From Lachnospiraceae bacterium (lineage in GTDB: Bacteria; Bacillota; Clostridia; Lachnospirales; Lachnospiraceae): 64,000 nt of DNA. The notes under the pieces are model-generated. The model had not been told where the DNA came from, ran no database searches, and saw only the letters and a list, made by a program, of their open reading frames with translations. This document shows, in pieces, positions 18,417 through 26,851 of the stretch. The position numbers and the translations under genes were made by a program. Within the stretch, counting starts at the first letter, position 1. Every line of letters begins with the position of its first letter. The stretch covers positions 1 to 64,000 of the forward strand of contig JAKSRR010000012.1 in NCBI GenBank assembly GCA_024403455.1, written 5' to 3'.

Positions 18417-18445
18417 TTGTTTGATAGGGTGAATTGTGATATAAT
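18417..18445 (+). promoter_or_regulatory. Sigma-A promoter of the HPr-like gene
   Basis: TTGTTT (18417-18422), 17 bases, then a perfect TATAAT (18440-18445). Transcription from here would produce a leader of about 110 nucleotides before the HPr-like start codon. Confidence 0.8.
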
Positions 18446-18461
18446 TCATAGAATTAAAAAG

Positions 18462-18547
18462 GCCTGAGAGAACAGGCGAAGGGGATGCATACGTTGATGA
18501 GAAGGTGAGTATGCAAAAGTGAGACAGGGGGATATGGAAGACATATC
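18462..18547 (+). promoter_or_regulatory. Structured leader with three hairpins upstream of HPr-like gene
   Basis: Three consecutive stems can be drawn: GCCTG/CAGGC (18462-18466 with 18473-18477), GCATAC/GTATGC (18487-18492 with 18509-18514) and GATATG/CATATC (18531-18536 with 18542-18547). The ribosome site AAGGAG at 18551 is free. No known riboswitch was recognised. Confidence 0.5.
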
Positions 18548-18563
18548 AGAAAGGAGATTTTGT

Positions 18564-18830
18564 ATGGTTAGTAAGAACGTTACCATTATAAATCCCACAG
18601 GGTTACATTTACAGCCAGTTGGCAACCTATGCAAAGAGGCGATGAAGTATAAATCCCTCATTACGTTTCAGTACAAAGATACGCATGCAAACGCTAAGAG
18701 CGTCCTAAGCGTCCTAGGTGCGTGTGTGCGATGTGGCGATGAAATCCTACTCTCCTGTGAGGGGGAGGATGAACAGGAAGCTCTCGATGCCCTTACGGCT
18801 TATATAGAAAGCGGTTTAGGAGAAGAGTAA
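18564..18830 (+). CDS. HPr-family phosphocarrier protein, atypical active site
   Basis: 88 residues, the standard HPr length. The N-terminus VTIINPTGLHLQP aligns with the HPr active-site loop and keeps His15, but the residue at position 17, normally Arg, is Gln. The Ser46-like region AKSVLSVLGACVRCGDEI is present. HPr passes phosphate from enzyme I to PTS permeases and, through Ser46, takes part in carbon catabolite control. With Arg17 missing it may be a weak carrier or a specialised regulatory paralogue. AAGGAG at 18551-18556 sets the ATG. Confidence 0.85.
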   Translation: MVSKNVTIINPTGLHLQPVGNLCKEAMKYKSLITFQYKDTHANAKSVLSVLGACVRCGDEILLSCEGEDEQEALDALTAYIESGLGEE

Positions 18831-18852
18831 AAGCATTTCTAAAGATTTTACC

Positions 18853-18900
18853 GCCCACAGAGAGGTGGGTACAGAAAGCTCACCTTACAGGTGGGCTTTT
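18853..18900 (+). terminator. Terminator with possible alternative pairing, HPr-leuA gap
   Basis: AGCTCACC (18877-18884) pairs with GGTGGGCT (18890-18897), followed by TTTTA. An upstream GCCCAC (18853-18858) can pair either with GTGGGT (18865-18870) or perfectly with GTGGGC (18891-18896). An attenuator switch is possible, but a simple terminator is the safer reading. Confidence 0.55.
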
Positions 18901-18913
18901 ATACTGTTATATA
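18885..18913 (+). promoter_or_regulatory. Candidate leuA promoter
   Basis: TTACAG (18885-18890), 17 bases, TATATA (18908-18913). It overlaps the terminator hairpin and would start leuA mRNA just upstream of its ribosome site. Weaker than consensus. Confidence 0.4.
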
Positions 18914-18941
18914 CGGAAGGAAAGATTTGGAGGAGACAGCA

Positions 18942-20618
18942 ATGTTGAATTTTAAGAGATATCAGAGAAATCCTGTAGAGAATTTCCCAGAAAGAACTTG
19001 GCCGAATAATGAGATTCAGAAGGCACCCATTTGGTGTAGTGTAGATCTTCGTGATGGTAACCAGGCGCTGATTGACCCCATGGTGGTGTCTGAAAAGATT
19101 GAGATGTTTCAGTATCTGGTAAAGCTTGGCTTTAAAGAAATCGAGGTTGGATTCCCTGCAGCTAGCCAGATTGAGTTTGATTTCTTACGCCAGCTGATTG
19201 ACAGAAAACTGATTCCAGATGACGTGCGTGTACAGGTACTTACCCAGTGCCGTGAAGAGTTAATTGATCGTACCTTTGAATCTATTCAGGGCTGCAAGCA
19301 GGCAATTGTCCATATTTACAACTCTACATCCACTTTGCAGAGAGATGTTGTATTTGGCAAAAACCAGGATGAGATTTTAGAAATTGCCATTGCCGGCACC
19401 AAGATGGTAAAGGAAAGAGCAGCATCCTTCCCTGGAAAGATTATTCTGGAATATTCTCCAGAGAGTTATACAGGTACAGAGACCGATTATGCATTAAAGG
19501 TTTGCGAAGCGGTTATGGATGAGTGGGGAGCAACCAAGGAAAATCCTGTAATTATTAACCTGCCTTCCACCGTAGAAATGACTACGCCTAATGTATTTGC
19601 AGATCGTATTGAGTGGACCATTAAGAACTTTAAGGACCGTGAACGTGTGATTGTTTCCGTACATCCTCACAATGACAGAGGTACTGGTGTGGCTACCGCC
19701 GAGCTTGCATTACTTGCTGGCGCTGATAGAGTTGAGGGTACCTTATTTGGTAATGGCGAGCGTACTGGTAATGTTGATATCTGCAACATTGCTTACAATA
19801 TGTTCTCTCAGGGCATTGATTGTGAACTTGATTTATCCAATGTCAATGAGATTGTAGAGCTGTACGAACGTTGCTGCAAGATTCCGATTCACCCCCGTCA
19901 TCCTTATGCCGGAAAGTTAGTATTTACTGCTTTCTCCGGATCTCATCAGGATGCTATTAATAAGGGCGTGAAGGCAATGCGTGACAGGAATAGCGAAATC
20001 TGGCAGGTGCCTTATCTGCCCATTGATCCTGCGGATATCGGTAGAGAGTATGAACCCATTGTGCGTATTAACTCTCAGTCTGGTAAGGGCGGCGTTGCTT
20101 TCGTAATGGATACCTATTTTGGATTCAAACTTCCCAAGGGTATGCAGAGAGAGTTTGCAGATGTTATTCAGGAAATTTCTGAAAGACAGGGTGAAGTGGC
20201 ACCGGAAACCATTATGGATAAATTCCGTGAGGAATACCTTATGAAGAAGGAGCCTATCCACTTTAGAAAACTGAAAGTGGATGACTTATCAGAAGAGACC
20301 GAGTCCGAGTTTGATACAAAGGTTACATTAACCTATACAAACCGCGATAAAGAGAAGACGTTTGTGGCTGTCGGTAATGGTCCTTTGGATGCTGTACAGC
20401 GTGGATTGATGGAAGCTTTTGATATTAAGATTAAGATTCTTGATTATGAAGAGCACGCATTGCAGAGCGGATCCAATTCCCAGGCAGCTGCTTATATTCA
20501 CATGTTGGATGTAAATAGTGGTAAGGTTACTTATGGTGTTGGTGTAAGCTCCAATATTACAAGAGCATCTGTAAGAGCTGTATTCTCCGCATTAAACAGA
20601 CTGGGATTAGGAGAATAG
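18942..20618 (+). CDS. leuA: 2-isopropylmalate synthase LeuA
   Basis: 558 residues, the long form of the enzyme. It condenses acetyl-CoA with 2-oxoisovalerate, the first step of leucine synthesis. The TIM-barrel domain shows WCSVDLRDGNQAL, GFKEIEVGFPAAS and the metal-binding HPHNDRGTG; GNGERTGNVDI lies further on. A C-terminal LeuA dimer/regulatory domain (about 430-558) ends in VSSNITRASVRAVFSALNRL and normally binds leucine for feedback inhibition. ATG 18942 is chosen because GGAGGA lies seven to eight bases upstream. The other leu genes are not in the window. Confidence 0.93.
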   Translation: MLNFKRYQRNPVENFPERTWPNNEIQKAPIWCSVDLRDGNQALIDPMVVSEKIEMFQYLVKLGFKEIEVGFPAASQIEFDFLRQLIDRKLIPDDVRVQVLTQCREELIDRTFESIQGCKQAIVHIYNSTSTLQRDVVFGKNQDEILEIAIAGTKMVKERAASFPGKIILEYSPESYTGTETDYALKVCEAVMDEWGATKENPVIINLPSTVEMTTPNVFADRIEWTIKNFKDRERVIVSVHPHNDRGTGVATAELALLAGADRVEGTLFGNGERTGNVDICNIAYNMFSQGIDCELDLSNVNEIVELYERCCKIPIHPRHPYAGKLVFTAFSGSHQDAINKGVKAMRDRNSEIWQVPYLPIDPADIGREYEPIVRINSQSGKGGVAFVMDTYFGFKLPKGMQREFADVIQEISERQGEVAPETIMDKFREEYLMKKEPIHFRKLKVDDLSEETESEFDTKVTLTYTNRDKEKTFVAVGNGPLDAVQRGLMEAFDIKIKILDYEEHALQSGSNSQAAAYIHMLDVNSGKVTYGVGVSSNITRASVRAVFSALNRLGLGE

Positions 20619-20723
20619 GAAGTCATCGCAGCGCGTAGAACTGCGAAACTAAATAGTTACAGAACCAGGTGAGACTGCAATAGGGCAGCTGCCAGGTATG
20701 TAAGATAGAAGAGGAGATAAATT

Positions 20724-21662
20724 ATGAAAAAGAGAGTACTTTTGCTTACTACCCTTGGGGTTTTAAGCGCAGCATGTTTTGTTGGATGTGGCGGCAAGAA
20801 GGCTACCCCTCAGACCATGGAAGAATTAACCGCAGCAATGACCGAGAAGGGTGAAGTAACCTATCATTCCTACAAGGCAACGGTTGATCTTGATGTTGAT
20901 GCAGAAATCGAAGGGGAGACACTTACCTTTGGTGATACTGTCTCTGTTGAGGCATCTATTGGTGATGCTGGTGAAATGTATGTAGATCTTAGCAACAGCA
21001 ACCTTAATATTGGCGGAACCGCAGCTTTAGAGCTTGAGGCTAACATTCCTGGATATGCAGATATTAAGAGACTTTTGAATACTGCACAGGTTAAGATGTA
21101 TTTGCCTACCAGAAGTGATGTTTATATTGCATCACCTACCTTATTTAGCGATGGCGAGATGGTATACCATATCGAAGCTCCGCAGGAATATGAGGCAGAA
21201 ATTCCTACCTTAGAGCCTACAGATACCACCTCCATCTGCGAGATGATGACAAAGTATGGTACCTGTGACTTTAGCAATGTAACGGATTATTATGTGGTAG
21301 AAATGCCTATTAACGATGCTATGATCGCAGAGATGAAGGCTACGTCTGAAGAATCCCAGGAAATCGATGCTGAGGTAGAAGATCTTCTTAAGCAGTGCTC
21401 TTTAGAGGTTAAGATTTCTGCAGCTGACTTTAGTCTTGCATCCTTCTCCGTTTCCGGAAGTGATATCAGCATGGAACAGGACGGCAATACCATTACTGTT
21501 AGCTTTACTGCAAGCATTGCTCCCAGCGAAGCAGCACTTACCTTAGATACCAAGAATGCAACAGACTTAACTAGCCTTAATGAAATGCAGCTTATGAACA
21601 CCCTAAATGCTGATCTTTTAGGTGTAGTAATGAACGTTATGATGAATTTTTCTGAATACTAA
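20724..21662 (+). CDS. Predicted lipoprotein
   Basis: 312 residues with a signal peptide (KKR, hydrophobic core to about 20) and a lipobox-like AACFVGC giving a lipidated Cys. The mature part is strongly acidic and beta-like, with repeated Val/Asp/Thr segments (KATVDLDVDAEIEGETLTFG) that resemble lipoproteins binding outer-surface or lipid partners. Family not recognised. GAGGAG precedes the ATG. A 105-base gap from leuA shows no clear terminator, so read-through is possible. Confidence 0.8.
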   Translation: MKKRVLLLTTLGVLSAACFVGCGGKKATPQTMEELTAAMTEKGEVTYHSYKATVDLDVDAEIEGETLTFGDTVSVEASIGDAGEMYVDLSNSNLNIGGTAALELEANIPGYADIKRLLNTAQVKMYLPTRSDVYIASPTLFSDGEMVYHIEAPQEYEAEIPTLEPTDTTSICEMMTKYGTCDFSNVTDYYVVEMPINDAMIAEMKATSEESQEIDAEVEDLLKQCSLEVKISAADFSLASFSVSGSDISMEQDGNTITVSFTASIAPSEAALTLDTKNATDLTSLNEMQLMNTLNADLLGVVMNVMMNFSEY

Positions 21663-21695
21663 AAAGCGATGCATTTGAACTAAAGGGGTTTACTT

Positions 21696-22565
21696 ATGAA
21701 GAAACTAATCATTACCGGTTGTAATGGACAGCTGGGACGCGCAGTGAATGTGCTTTATCAGAACAGCACAGAGTACACATTAGTGAATACCGATGTGGCT
21801 GGGGATAATATCCAGCCGCTAGATATCACAAATTTGGAAGAAGTGGTGGCTCTAGTAGAGAAAGAACAGCCCTATGCCATTATCAACTGTGCGGCTTATA
21901 CCAATGTAAATGGCTGTGAAACAGAGGAAGACTTAGCTTTTAGAATTAATGCCATTGGCCCTAGAAACCTTGCTATTGCGGCAGAAAAAGTAGGCGCGAA
22001 GATGGTACAAATCTCTACAGACTATGTTTTTGCCGGTGATGGAACTACCCCCTATGTGGAAACAGATCCTACGGGACCAGTGAGCGCTTATGGCCGTACG
22101 AAACTTGCGGGTGAGAACTTCGTAAAGGAAGTATCGAATCACTTCTTTATATTGCGTACAGCGTGGCTATACGGCGATGGTAAGAACTTTGTAAAGACGA
22201 TGCTTGGTGCTGCAAAGAAGAATGATACAGTGCGTGTTGTATGTGACCAGGTAGGATCCCCTACCAGCGCATCTGAGCTTGCAAAGGCTATCGATGCACT
22301 TCTTCCCACAGAGAACTATGGAACCTTCCATGCAACCTGTGAAGGTGTATGCAGCTGGGCAGATTTTACAGAGGAATTCTACAGACTGGCTGGTCTTTCC
22401 ACGAAGGTAGAGCATATTTCTACGGATGAATTTCCGACCCCTGCGAAGCGTCCTGCATATTCTGTGCTGGAAAACAAAATGTTTAAACTGACGACAAACT
22501 TTATGTTCAAGGACTGGAAGGATGCCATTAAGGAATATATGGAATCCGGTCTGGCAGACAAATAA
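21696..22565 (+). CDS. rfbD: dTDP-4-dehydrorhamnose reductase
   Basis: 289 residues. Short-chain reductase fold with the NAD(P) loop ITGCNGQLGRAV, the catalytic stretch STDYVFAGDG with YGRTKLAGE (Tyr and Lys), and the late RPAYSVLEN. RfbD/RmlD makes dTDP-L-rhamnose for surface polysaccharide. The rfbA, rfbB and rfbC partners are not in the window, so the first steps must be encoded elsewhere or the enzyme uses another substrate. A strong terminator follows. Confidence 0.9.
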   Translation: MKKLIITGCNGQLGRAVNVLYQNSTEYTLVNTDVAGDNIQPLDITNLEEVVALVEKEQPYAIINCAAYTNVNGCETEEDLAFRINAIGPRNLAIAAEKVGAKMVQISTDYVFAGDGTTPYVETDPTGPVSAYGRTKLAGENFVKEVSNHFFILRTAWLYGDGKNFVKTMLGAAKKNDTVRVVCDQVGSPTSASELAKAIDALLPTENYGTFHATCEGVCSWADFTEEFYRLAGLSTKVEHISTDEFPTPAKRPAYSVLENKMFKLTTNFMFKDWKDAIKEYMESGLADK

Positions 22566-22587
22566 AAAGTGCCACAAAAAAAAGTTT

Positions 22588-22614
22588 AGCCCCTGCGTGT
22601 GCAGGGGCTTTTTT
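22588..22614 (+). terminator. Rho-independent terminator after rfbD
   Basis: AGCCCCTGC (22588-22596) pairs with GCAGGGGCT (22601-22609) around GTGT, followed by a run of six T. Confidence 0.92.
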
Positions 22615-22685
22615 GTTAACAAGTTTCTAATTGTGATAAATATTTAGCGTAAGGTGAGGCTTGTTTCATCGGATAAGCCCTGTGT

Positions 22686-23153
22686 TTACTTCGCAAATAC
22701 AGTAAAGTGAAGTAAAAAGGCAATGCCTGCGCCTAGGATAATACCTGCCAGAACCTGAATAAAGCTGTGTCCTAACGTGGTCTTCATGGGCTTAGGAGGA
22801 GTGAACTCCTTGCCTTCCTTTTTGAACTCTTCCACCATTTGATTCAGGACAATGGCATGATAGCCGGCTTGCCTGCGAATTCCCAGGGCATCATAGCAGA
22901 CAACTACAGCGAGAATGAACGCTAAGGCAAATTCAGGGCCATTGGTGCCATAGTTAATAGCAATAGAGAACCCAAGGCCAGCGACGGTTGCAGAGTGGCT
23001 GCTGGGCATGCCACCGGTTCCGTAGAGACGTTCAGGATTGAAATCCTTTGTCTTAATCAGGTGAATAATGGTTTTAATAATTTGGGCTGAAATCCAACCA
23101 GTGGCTGCAGAAACAATCATCTCGTTGGTGAGCCATCCAATAATATAACTCAT
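22686..23153 (-). CDS. Divergent PAP2-family membrane protein (DUF212/YuiD-like)
   Basis: 155 residues. The family signature is visible as TGGMPSSHSATVAGLG, with the SSH and the later YDALGIRRQAGYHA. Four or so hydrophobic helices are present. Related proteins are phosphatase-like membrane proteins of unknown substrate; a role in lipid carrier or envelope phosphate chemistry is only an inference. The ATG at 23153 has GAGGAG about six bases upstream on the minus strand; longer frames to 23348 lack support. It is the only minus-strand gene in the polysaccharide region. Confidence 0.85.
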   Translation of the reverse strand: MSYIIGWLTNEMIVSAATGWISAQIIKTIIHLIKTKDFNPERLYGTGGMPSSHSATVAGLGFSIAINYGTNGPEFALAFILAVVVCYDALGIRRQAGYHAIVLNQMVEEFKKEGKEFTPPKPMKTTLGHSFIQVLAGIILGAGIAFLLHFTVFAK

Positions 23154-23312
23154 AGGTTGCTCCTCACATAAAATCGGTGAAAAAACCGCCTTTTTATTAT
23201 ACCTTTTAAGCCCTAAAAATGGCAAGAAAAGAGGGAAATGGTGTATAATGAAAGGGTTACGGAATGCGATTATAGTGCTTTCCAAAGAAGTGAAATAAAG
23301 GAGCCTAGTCAT

Positions 23313-24263
23313 ATGGAAAAGACAGATAAGATTTATGTAGCCGGTCATAGAGGATTAGTTGGTAGCGCCATCTGCCGTAGTCTTGAAAGAAAAGGATATA
23401 CGAATGTGATTGGTCGTACCCATAAAGAACTGGATCTGTTAAACCAGCAGGATGTTAGAGATTTCTTTGTGAAAGAGAAGCCGGATGTAGTCGTTCTTGC
23501 GGCAGCAAAGGTTGGTGGTATTAATGCGAATAATACTGCTCCTGCAGACTTCGCATATGACAATATGCAGATTCAGTGCAATGTGATTAAGGCTTGCCAT
23601 GATTATAAAGTGAAGAAGCTTTTGTTCTTAGGTAGTACCTGTATTTATCCCAAGATGGCACCTCAGCCAATCCCGGAGGATGCTTTATTAACAGGCCCCT
23701 TAGAAGTTACCAATGAGGCTTATGCCATTGCTAAGATTTCTGGTTTAGAGATGTGCAAGTTCTTCAAGCGTCAGTACGGAGATAATTTCATTAGCTGTAT
23801 GCCTACCAACTTATATGGACCACATGATAACTATGAATTACAGGGATCCCATGTGCTTCCTGCAATGATTAGAAAGTTCCATGAAGCAAAGTTACAGAAT
23901 GCACCTACCGTAGAGCTTTGGGGTACTGGATCTCCCCTTCGTGAGTTTTTGTATGTAGATGATATGGCAGATGCTTGTGTATTCCTGTTAGAGAATTATG
24001 ATGGAGAGCAGCATGTGAATATTGGTACTGGTAAAGAGGTTACCATTAAAGAACTGGCTATGTTAATTAAGAAGACGGTAGGCTTTGAAGGAGAAATCGT
24101 ATGGAATAGTTCCATGCCAGATGGAACACCTAGAAAGCTGACGGATGTAACCAAATTGCATGAGATGGGCTTTATGCACAAGGTGGATTTAGAGGAAGGT
24201 GTACAGTTAGCTTACGACTGGTTTAAAGAAAACATAGACTCTGCACGTATGGAGGCAAGATAA
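23313..24263 (+). CDS. fcl: GDP-L-fucose synthase
   Basis: 316 residues, extended short-chain dehydrogenase. N-terminal NADP loop [13 protein letters not shown], then [11 protein letters not shown], the catalytic YAIAKISG with Tyr and Lys, and the family stretch [19 protein letters not shown]. The enzyme converts GDP-4-keto-6-deoxymannose to GDP-L-fucose. The partner gmd (GDP-mannose dehydratase) is not in the window. ATG 23313 has AAAGGAG nine bases upstream; the longer frame from 23238 is not supported. A TATAAT box lies at about 23245. Confidence 0.92.
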   Translation: MEKTDKIYVAGHRGLVGSAICRSLERKGYTNVIGRTHKELDLLNQQDVRDFFVKEKPDVVVLAAAKVGGINANNTAPADFAYDNMQIQCNVIKACHDYKVKKLLFLGSTCIYPKMAPQPIPEDALLTGPLEVTNEAYAIAKISGLEMCKFFKRQYGDNFISCMPTNLYGPHDNYELQGSHVLPAMIRKFHEAKLQNAPTVELWGTGSPLREFLYVDDMADACVFLLENYDGEQHVNIGTGKEVTIKELAMLIKKTVGFEGEIVWNSSMPDGTPRKLTDVTKLHEMGFMHKVDLEEGVQLAYDWFKENIDSARMEAR

Positions 24264-24270
24264 TCGGGCC

Positions 24271-25239
24271 ATGGTTTTTATCGCGCCTGTATTACTGATT
24301 ACAATTGCGTATATTATTGGAAGTCTGCCGATGAAACTTCTTACTCGTGGGGATTGCGGTCCCGGAGAGCGGAGCTTAATCGGCACGCTTTTTATGTTGT
24401 TATTATGGGAATGCATCATGCTTCCAGGGATAAAAATGCTTGCGTCCTTTGATCTTCTGTGCAGATTTTATGCAGGAATATTGCTGATTCTTGTGATGAT
24501 TAGCATCATTGTTTGCCGCAAGGACTTGGTGAAGGATATTGTGTTTAAGAACCTGCAGCTCCTAGTGCCGGCCATCATACTGATTGTGCTGTTTGCGGTA
24601 CAGTGCGCCTATGTGCTGAATGTATATCCGGATATAGCAACGGACTATACGGCAGAAACCGTCAATACCACCCTAGAGTCAGACCTGATTTATGAGAATA
24701 ACCCCTATATGGGAGATACCTTTGTGCACGGTATTACCTTCCGTGGAAAGGTGGTGACCTTACCGCTGTTTTATGCCTTTCTGGCCAGAGCAACAGGATT
24801 AAAGGCGACGGTTACTGTTTTTCGTATGGTTCCCATTTGGGTGTTACTACTGAGTATGATTGCCTTTGGGCTTTTGGGGAAGGTGATGTTCCCTTCTAAA
24901 GAAAAGCAGCCCCTCTATTTTGTGATTGGCATGGGCATTTTGAATTTGTTTGGCGTTTTCTCCAGAAACTGTAGCTTTTTCTACAGCATGCGAAAGGGAT
25001 TTGCTGGAGAAACATTTTTGACGGCGGTTCTGCTTCCGATACAGTTATACGCCATGGTGAAGTTGGGGGCTGGAAAGGATAAAAGTAAGTTCATTCTTCT
25101 TGGTATTTTGCTCCTGACAAGCCTTGTTGTAGTGGATATTACGAAGGGACTAATGATGCTAGGACTTTCTATGGTAGCAGGTTTTGCAATTATCGGCGCA
25201 TATCACATTCGGAGGCGTATTGGTGCAAAACGTAGTTGA
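24271..25239 (+). CDS. Polytopic membrane protein, DUF6077-like
   Basis: 322 residues with about ten hydrophobic helices and one extracellular loop (about 110-160: DYTAETVNTTLESDLIYENNPYMG). The layout recalls DUF6077 and glycosyltransferase-C-like membrane proteins of Lachnospiraceae polysaccharide loci, but this is a memory-based match. No strong ribosome site is visible. The gene follows fcl by seven bases and overlaps the next gene by 17 bases in another frame. The two may be halves of one protein split by a frameshift, or a genuine two-gene pair. Confidence 0.7.
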   Translation: MVFIAPVLLITIAYIIGSLPMKLLTRGDCGPGERSLIGTLFMLLLWECIMLPGIKMLASFDLLCRFYAGILLILVMISIIVCRKDLVKDIVFKNLQLLVPAIILIVLFAVQCAYVLNVYPDIATDYTAETVNTTLESDLIYENNPYMGDTFVHGITFRGKVVTLPLFYAFLARATGLKATVTVFRMVPIWVLLLSMIAFGLLGKVMFPSKEKQPLYFVIGMGILNLFGVFSRNCSFFYSMRKGFAGETFLTAVLLPIQLYAMVKLGAGKDKSKFILLGILLLTSLVVVDITKGLMMLGLSMVAGFAIIGAYHIRRRIGAKRS

Positions 25240-26035
25240 TTCCCTACAAAATGCATTTCAGATGGCGGGTGGGTCCGTTGGGTTCTCGGGCCTTTATTTG
25301 GCTGGCATTATAGCTTTATGGTATACGAAGTATTCCTCAAAAAAGGAAGCGGGATACCTGTTCTGGTATGCCATCTTTATGACGGTGCTCATGATTAACC
25401 CCCTTACCCTTTCTGTGGTGGCAAAGAACTTTCAGAAGTTGGGGGTAGATAATTATTATTTATGGATTGTACCCACGGCGCCGGTTATTGTATATGTAGC
25501 AGTTGTAAACCTGGATTACGTAAAGAACTGGTTGCATAGACTCTATTTTCTCCTAGGAGCAGGAGCGTTATTGCTTTTGGCGGCGATTACTTCCTATGCA
25601 CCTAGCGAACATCCATCGGTGCAGAATGACGCCTACGTGACGGCAGAAGAGAATGAGGTTTATGAGGCACTGTCGGATTATCTCGAAGAAACCAGGGAGA
25701 AGAATATCCTGCTTTGGGGAGATGATGCGATTATGGCACATGCCCGCATGGTGGATGGAAGATTCTATACGCTCTATGGAAGAGATTTATGGGAAGGCAG
25801 AGCAGACCAGGAACTGGTGCAGATTTACGAAGAGGATGCCTACACATTATGGCATATGATGAGTGCCCCGGCAGATTTTAAGGTGCAGATTGTAGTTAAT
25901 GCAATAAATCGCCACTGTGATGCACTCATATTCCAGAGAGAAGCTTTTGCAGATTTAGAAACGATTCCAGAGGATTTGGAAGGGGTATATACGTTATATC
26001 GGGAGACAAAGGAGTATCTGGTGTATGTCAGATAG
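25223..26035 (+). CDS. Membrane protein, second part of the DUF6077-like pair
   Basis: 270 residues. Three or four hydrophobic helices (about 18-35, 43-65, 75-93, 102-120) precede a soluble domain of about 140 residues with Trp/Glu/Asp-rich sequence (NILLWGDDAIMAHARMVDGRF). The GTG start at 25223 has GGAGG at 25211-25215, which favours real translation initiation over a broken gene. It overlaps both neighbours, so translation of 24271-26789 looks coupled. Function unknown; probably polysaccharide assembly by context. Confidence 0.7.
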   Translation: MQNVVDSLQNAFQMAGGSVGFSGLYLAGIIALWYTKYSSKKEAGYLFWYAIFMTVLMINPLTLSVVAKNFQKLGVDNYYLWIVPTAPVIVYVAVVNLDYVKNWLHRLYFLLGAGALLLLAAITSYAPSEHPSVQNDAYVTAEENEVYEALSDYLEETREKNILLWGDDAIMAHARMVDGRFYTLYGRDLWEGRADQELVQIYEEDAYTLWHMMSAPADFKVQIVVNAINRHCDALIFQREAFADLETIPEDLEGVYTLYRETKEYLVYVR

Positions 26036-26789
26036 CAAGGAGAAGAAGGACCCATTAGTCAGTGTGGTCATTCCTGTATACAACGCAGAAAAGTACATAA
26101 AGGATACCGTTGGTACGGTACTGGCCCAAACGATGCAGGACTTTGAAATCCTCCTGGTAAACGATCACTCCACCGATGACAGTCTGCAGGTTATGGAAGG
26201 GATTGCAGATGAGCGTGTCCGGATTATAGAGGGAGATGGCGGCAGTGCTGCCAGGGCACGGAATAAGGGCGTACAGGAGGCCAGAGGACGTTATATAGCC
26301 TACCTGGATAGTGATGACGCATGGTTGCCGGAGAAACTGGAAAAAACGCTGCATTTCATGGAAGAGAAGGATTGCGGCTTTGCCTTTACAGCCTATGAGT
26401 TTGCAGATGTAGAGGGAAAGGGACTGGGAAAGATTGTTCATGTTCCGGAGAAGCTTCCTTACAAGAAGGCGTTATCCCGAACCATTATATTTACTTCCAC
26501 AGTGATTTTTGATCTTACAAAGCTTGGGAAAGAAGAAATCATGATGCCGGATGTAAAAAGTGAGGATACCGCCCTATGGTGGAAAATACTAAAGCAGGGA
26601 GAAATTGCCTGCGGCCTCGATGAGAATCTGGTGCGTTATCGTACTGGTGGAACCAGTCTCTCTTCCAATAAGTCAAATGCGGCGAAAAGAATTTGGGCGC
26701 TGTACGGGATGCAGGGGGATTTAAACTTCTTTCAAAAGGCTTTTTACTTCTGCGGCTGGGCGCTTCGCGCCGTTGTAAGAAGAATGTAG
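26025..26789 (+). CDS. Family 2 glycosyltransferase
   Basis: 254 residues. GT-A fold motifs are plain: VSVVIPVYNAEKYIKDTV, FEILLVNDHSTDDS, ARNKGVQEARGRYIAYLDSDD with the DXD motif, and a later EDTALWWKILKQG. It transfers a sugar during polysaccharide repeat-unit assembly; donor and acceptor cannot be read from sequence. ATG 26025 overlaps the upstream stop. Confidence 0.9.
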   Translation: MSDSKEKKDPLVSVVIPVYNAEKYIKDTVGTVLAQTMQDFEILLVNDHSTDDSLQVMEGIADERVRIIEGDGGSAARARNKGVQEARGRYIAYLDSDDAWLPEKLEKTLHFMEEKDCGFAFTAYEFADVEGKGLGKIVHVPEKLPYKKALSRTIIFTSTVIFDLTKLGKEEIMMPDVKSEDTALWWKILKQGEIACGLDENLVRYRTGGTSLSSNKSNAAKRIWALYGMQGDLNFFQKAFYFCGWALRAVVRRM

Positions 26790-26801
26790 CAATGGTATAA
26801 T
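26773..26801 (+). promoter_or_regulatory. Sigma-A promoter for the distal polysaccharide genes
   Basis: TTGTAA (26773-26778), 17 bases, perfect TATAAT (26796-26801). It overlaps the end of the GT2 gene and lies about 50 bases before the priming transferase gene, so the second half of the cluster can be expressed on its own. Confidence 0.75.
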
Positions 26802-26851
26802 GAAACAAATTATGTCAACCAACAGGGAATGCCTGAAAAACAGTAGTAATT

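Noticed and set aside
18831-18941. T-box riboswitch upstream of leuA
   Set aside because: The conserved AGGGUGGNACCGCG antiterminator bulge is absent; AGGTGGGTAC only superficially resembles it, and the region is too short.
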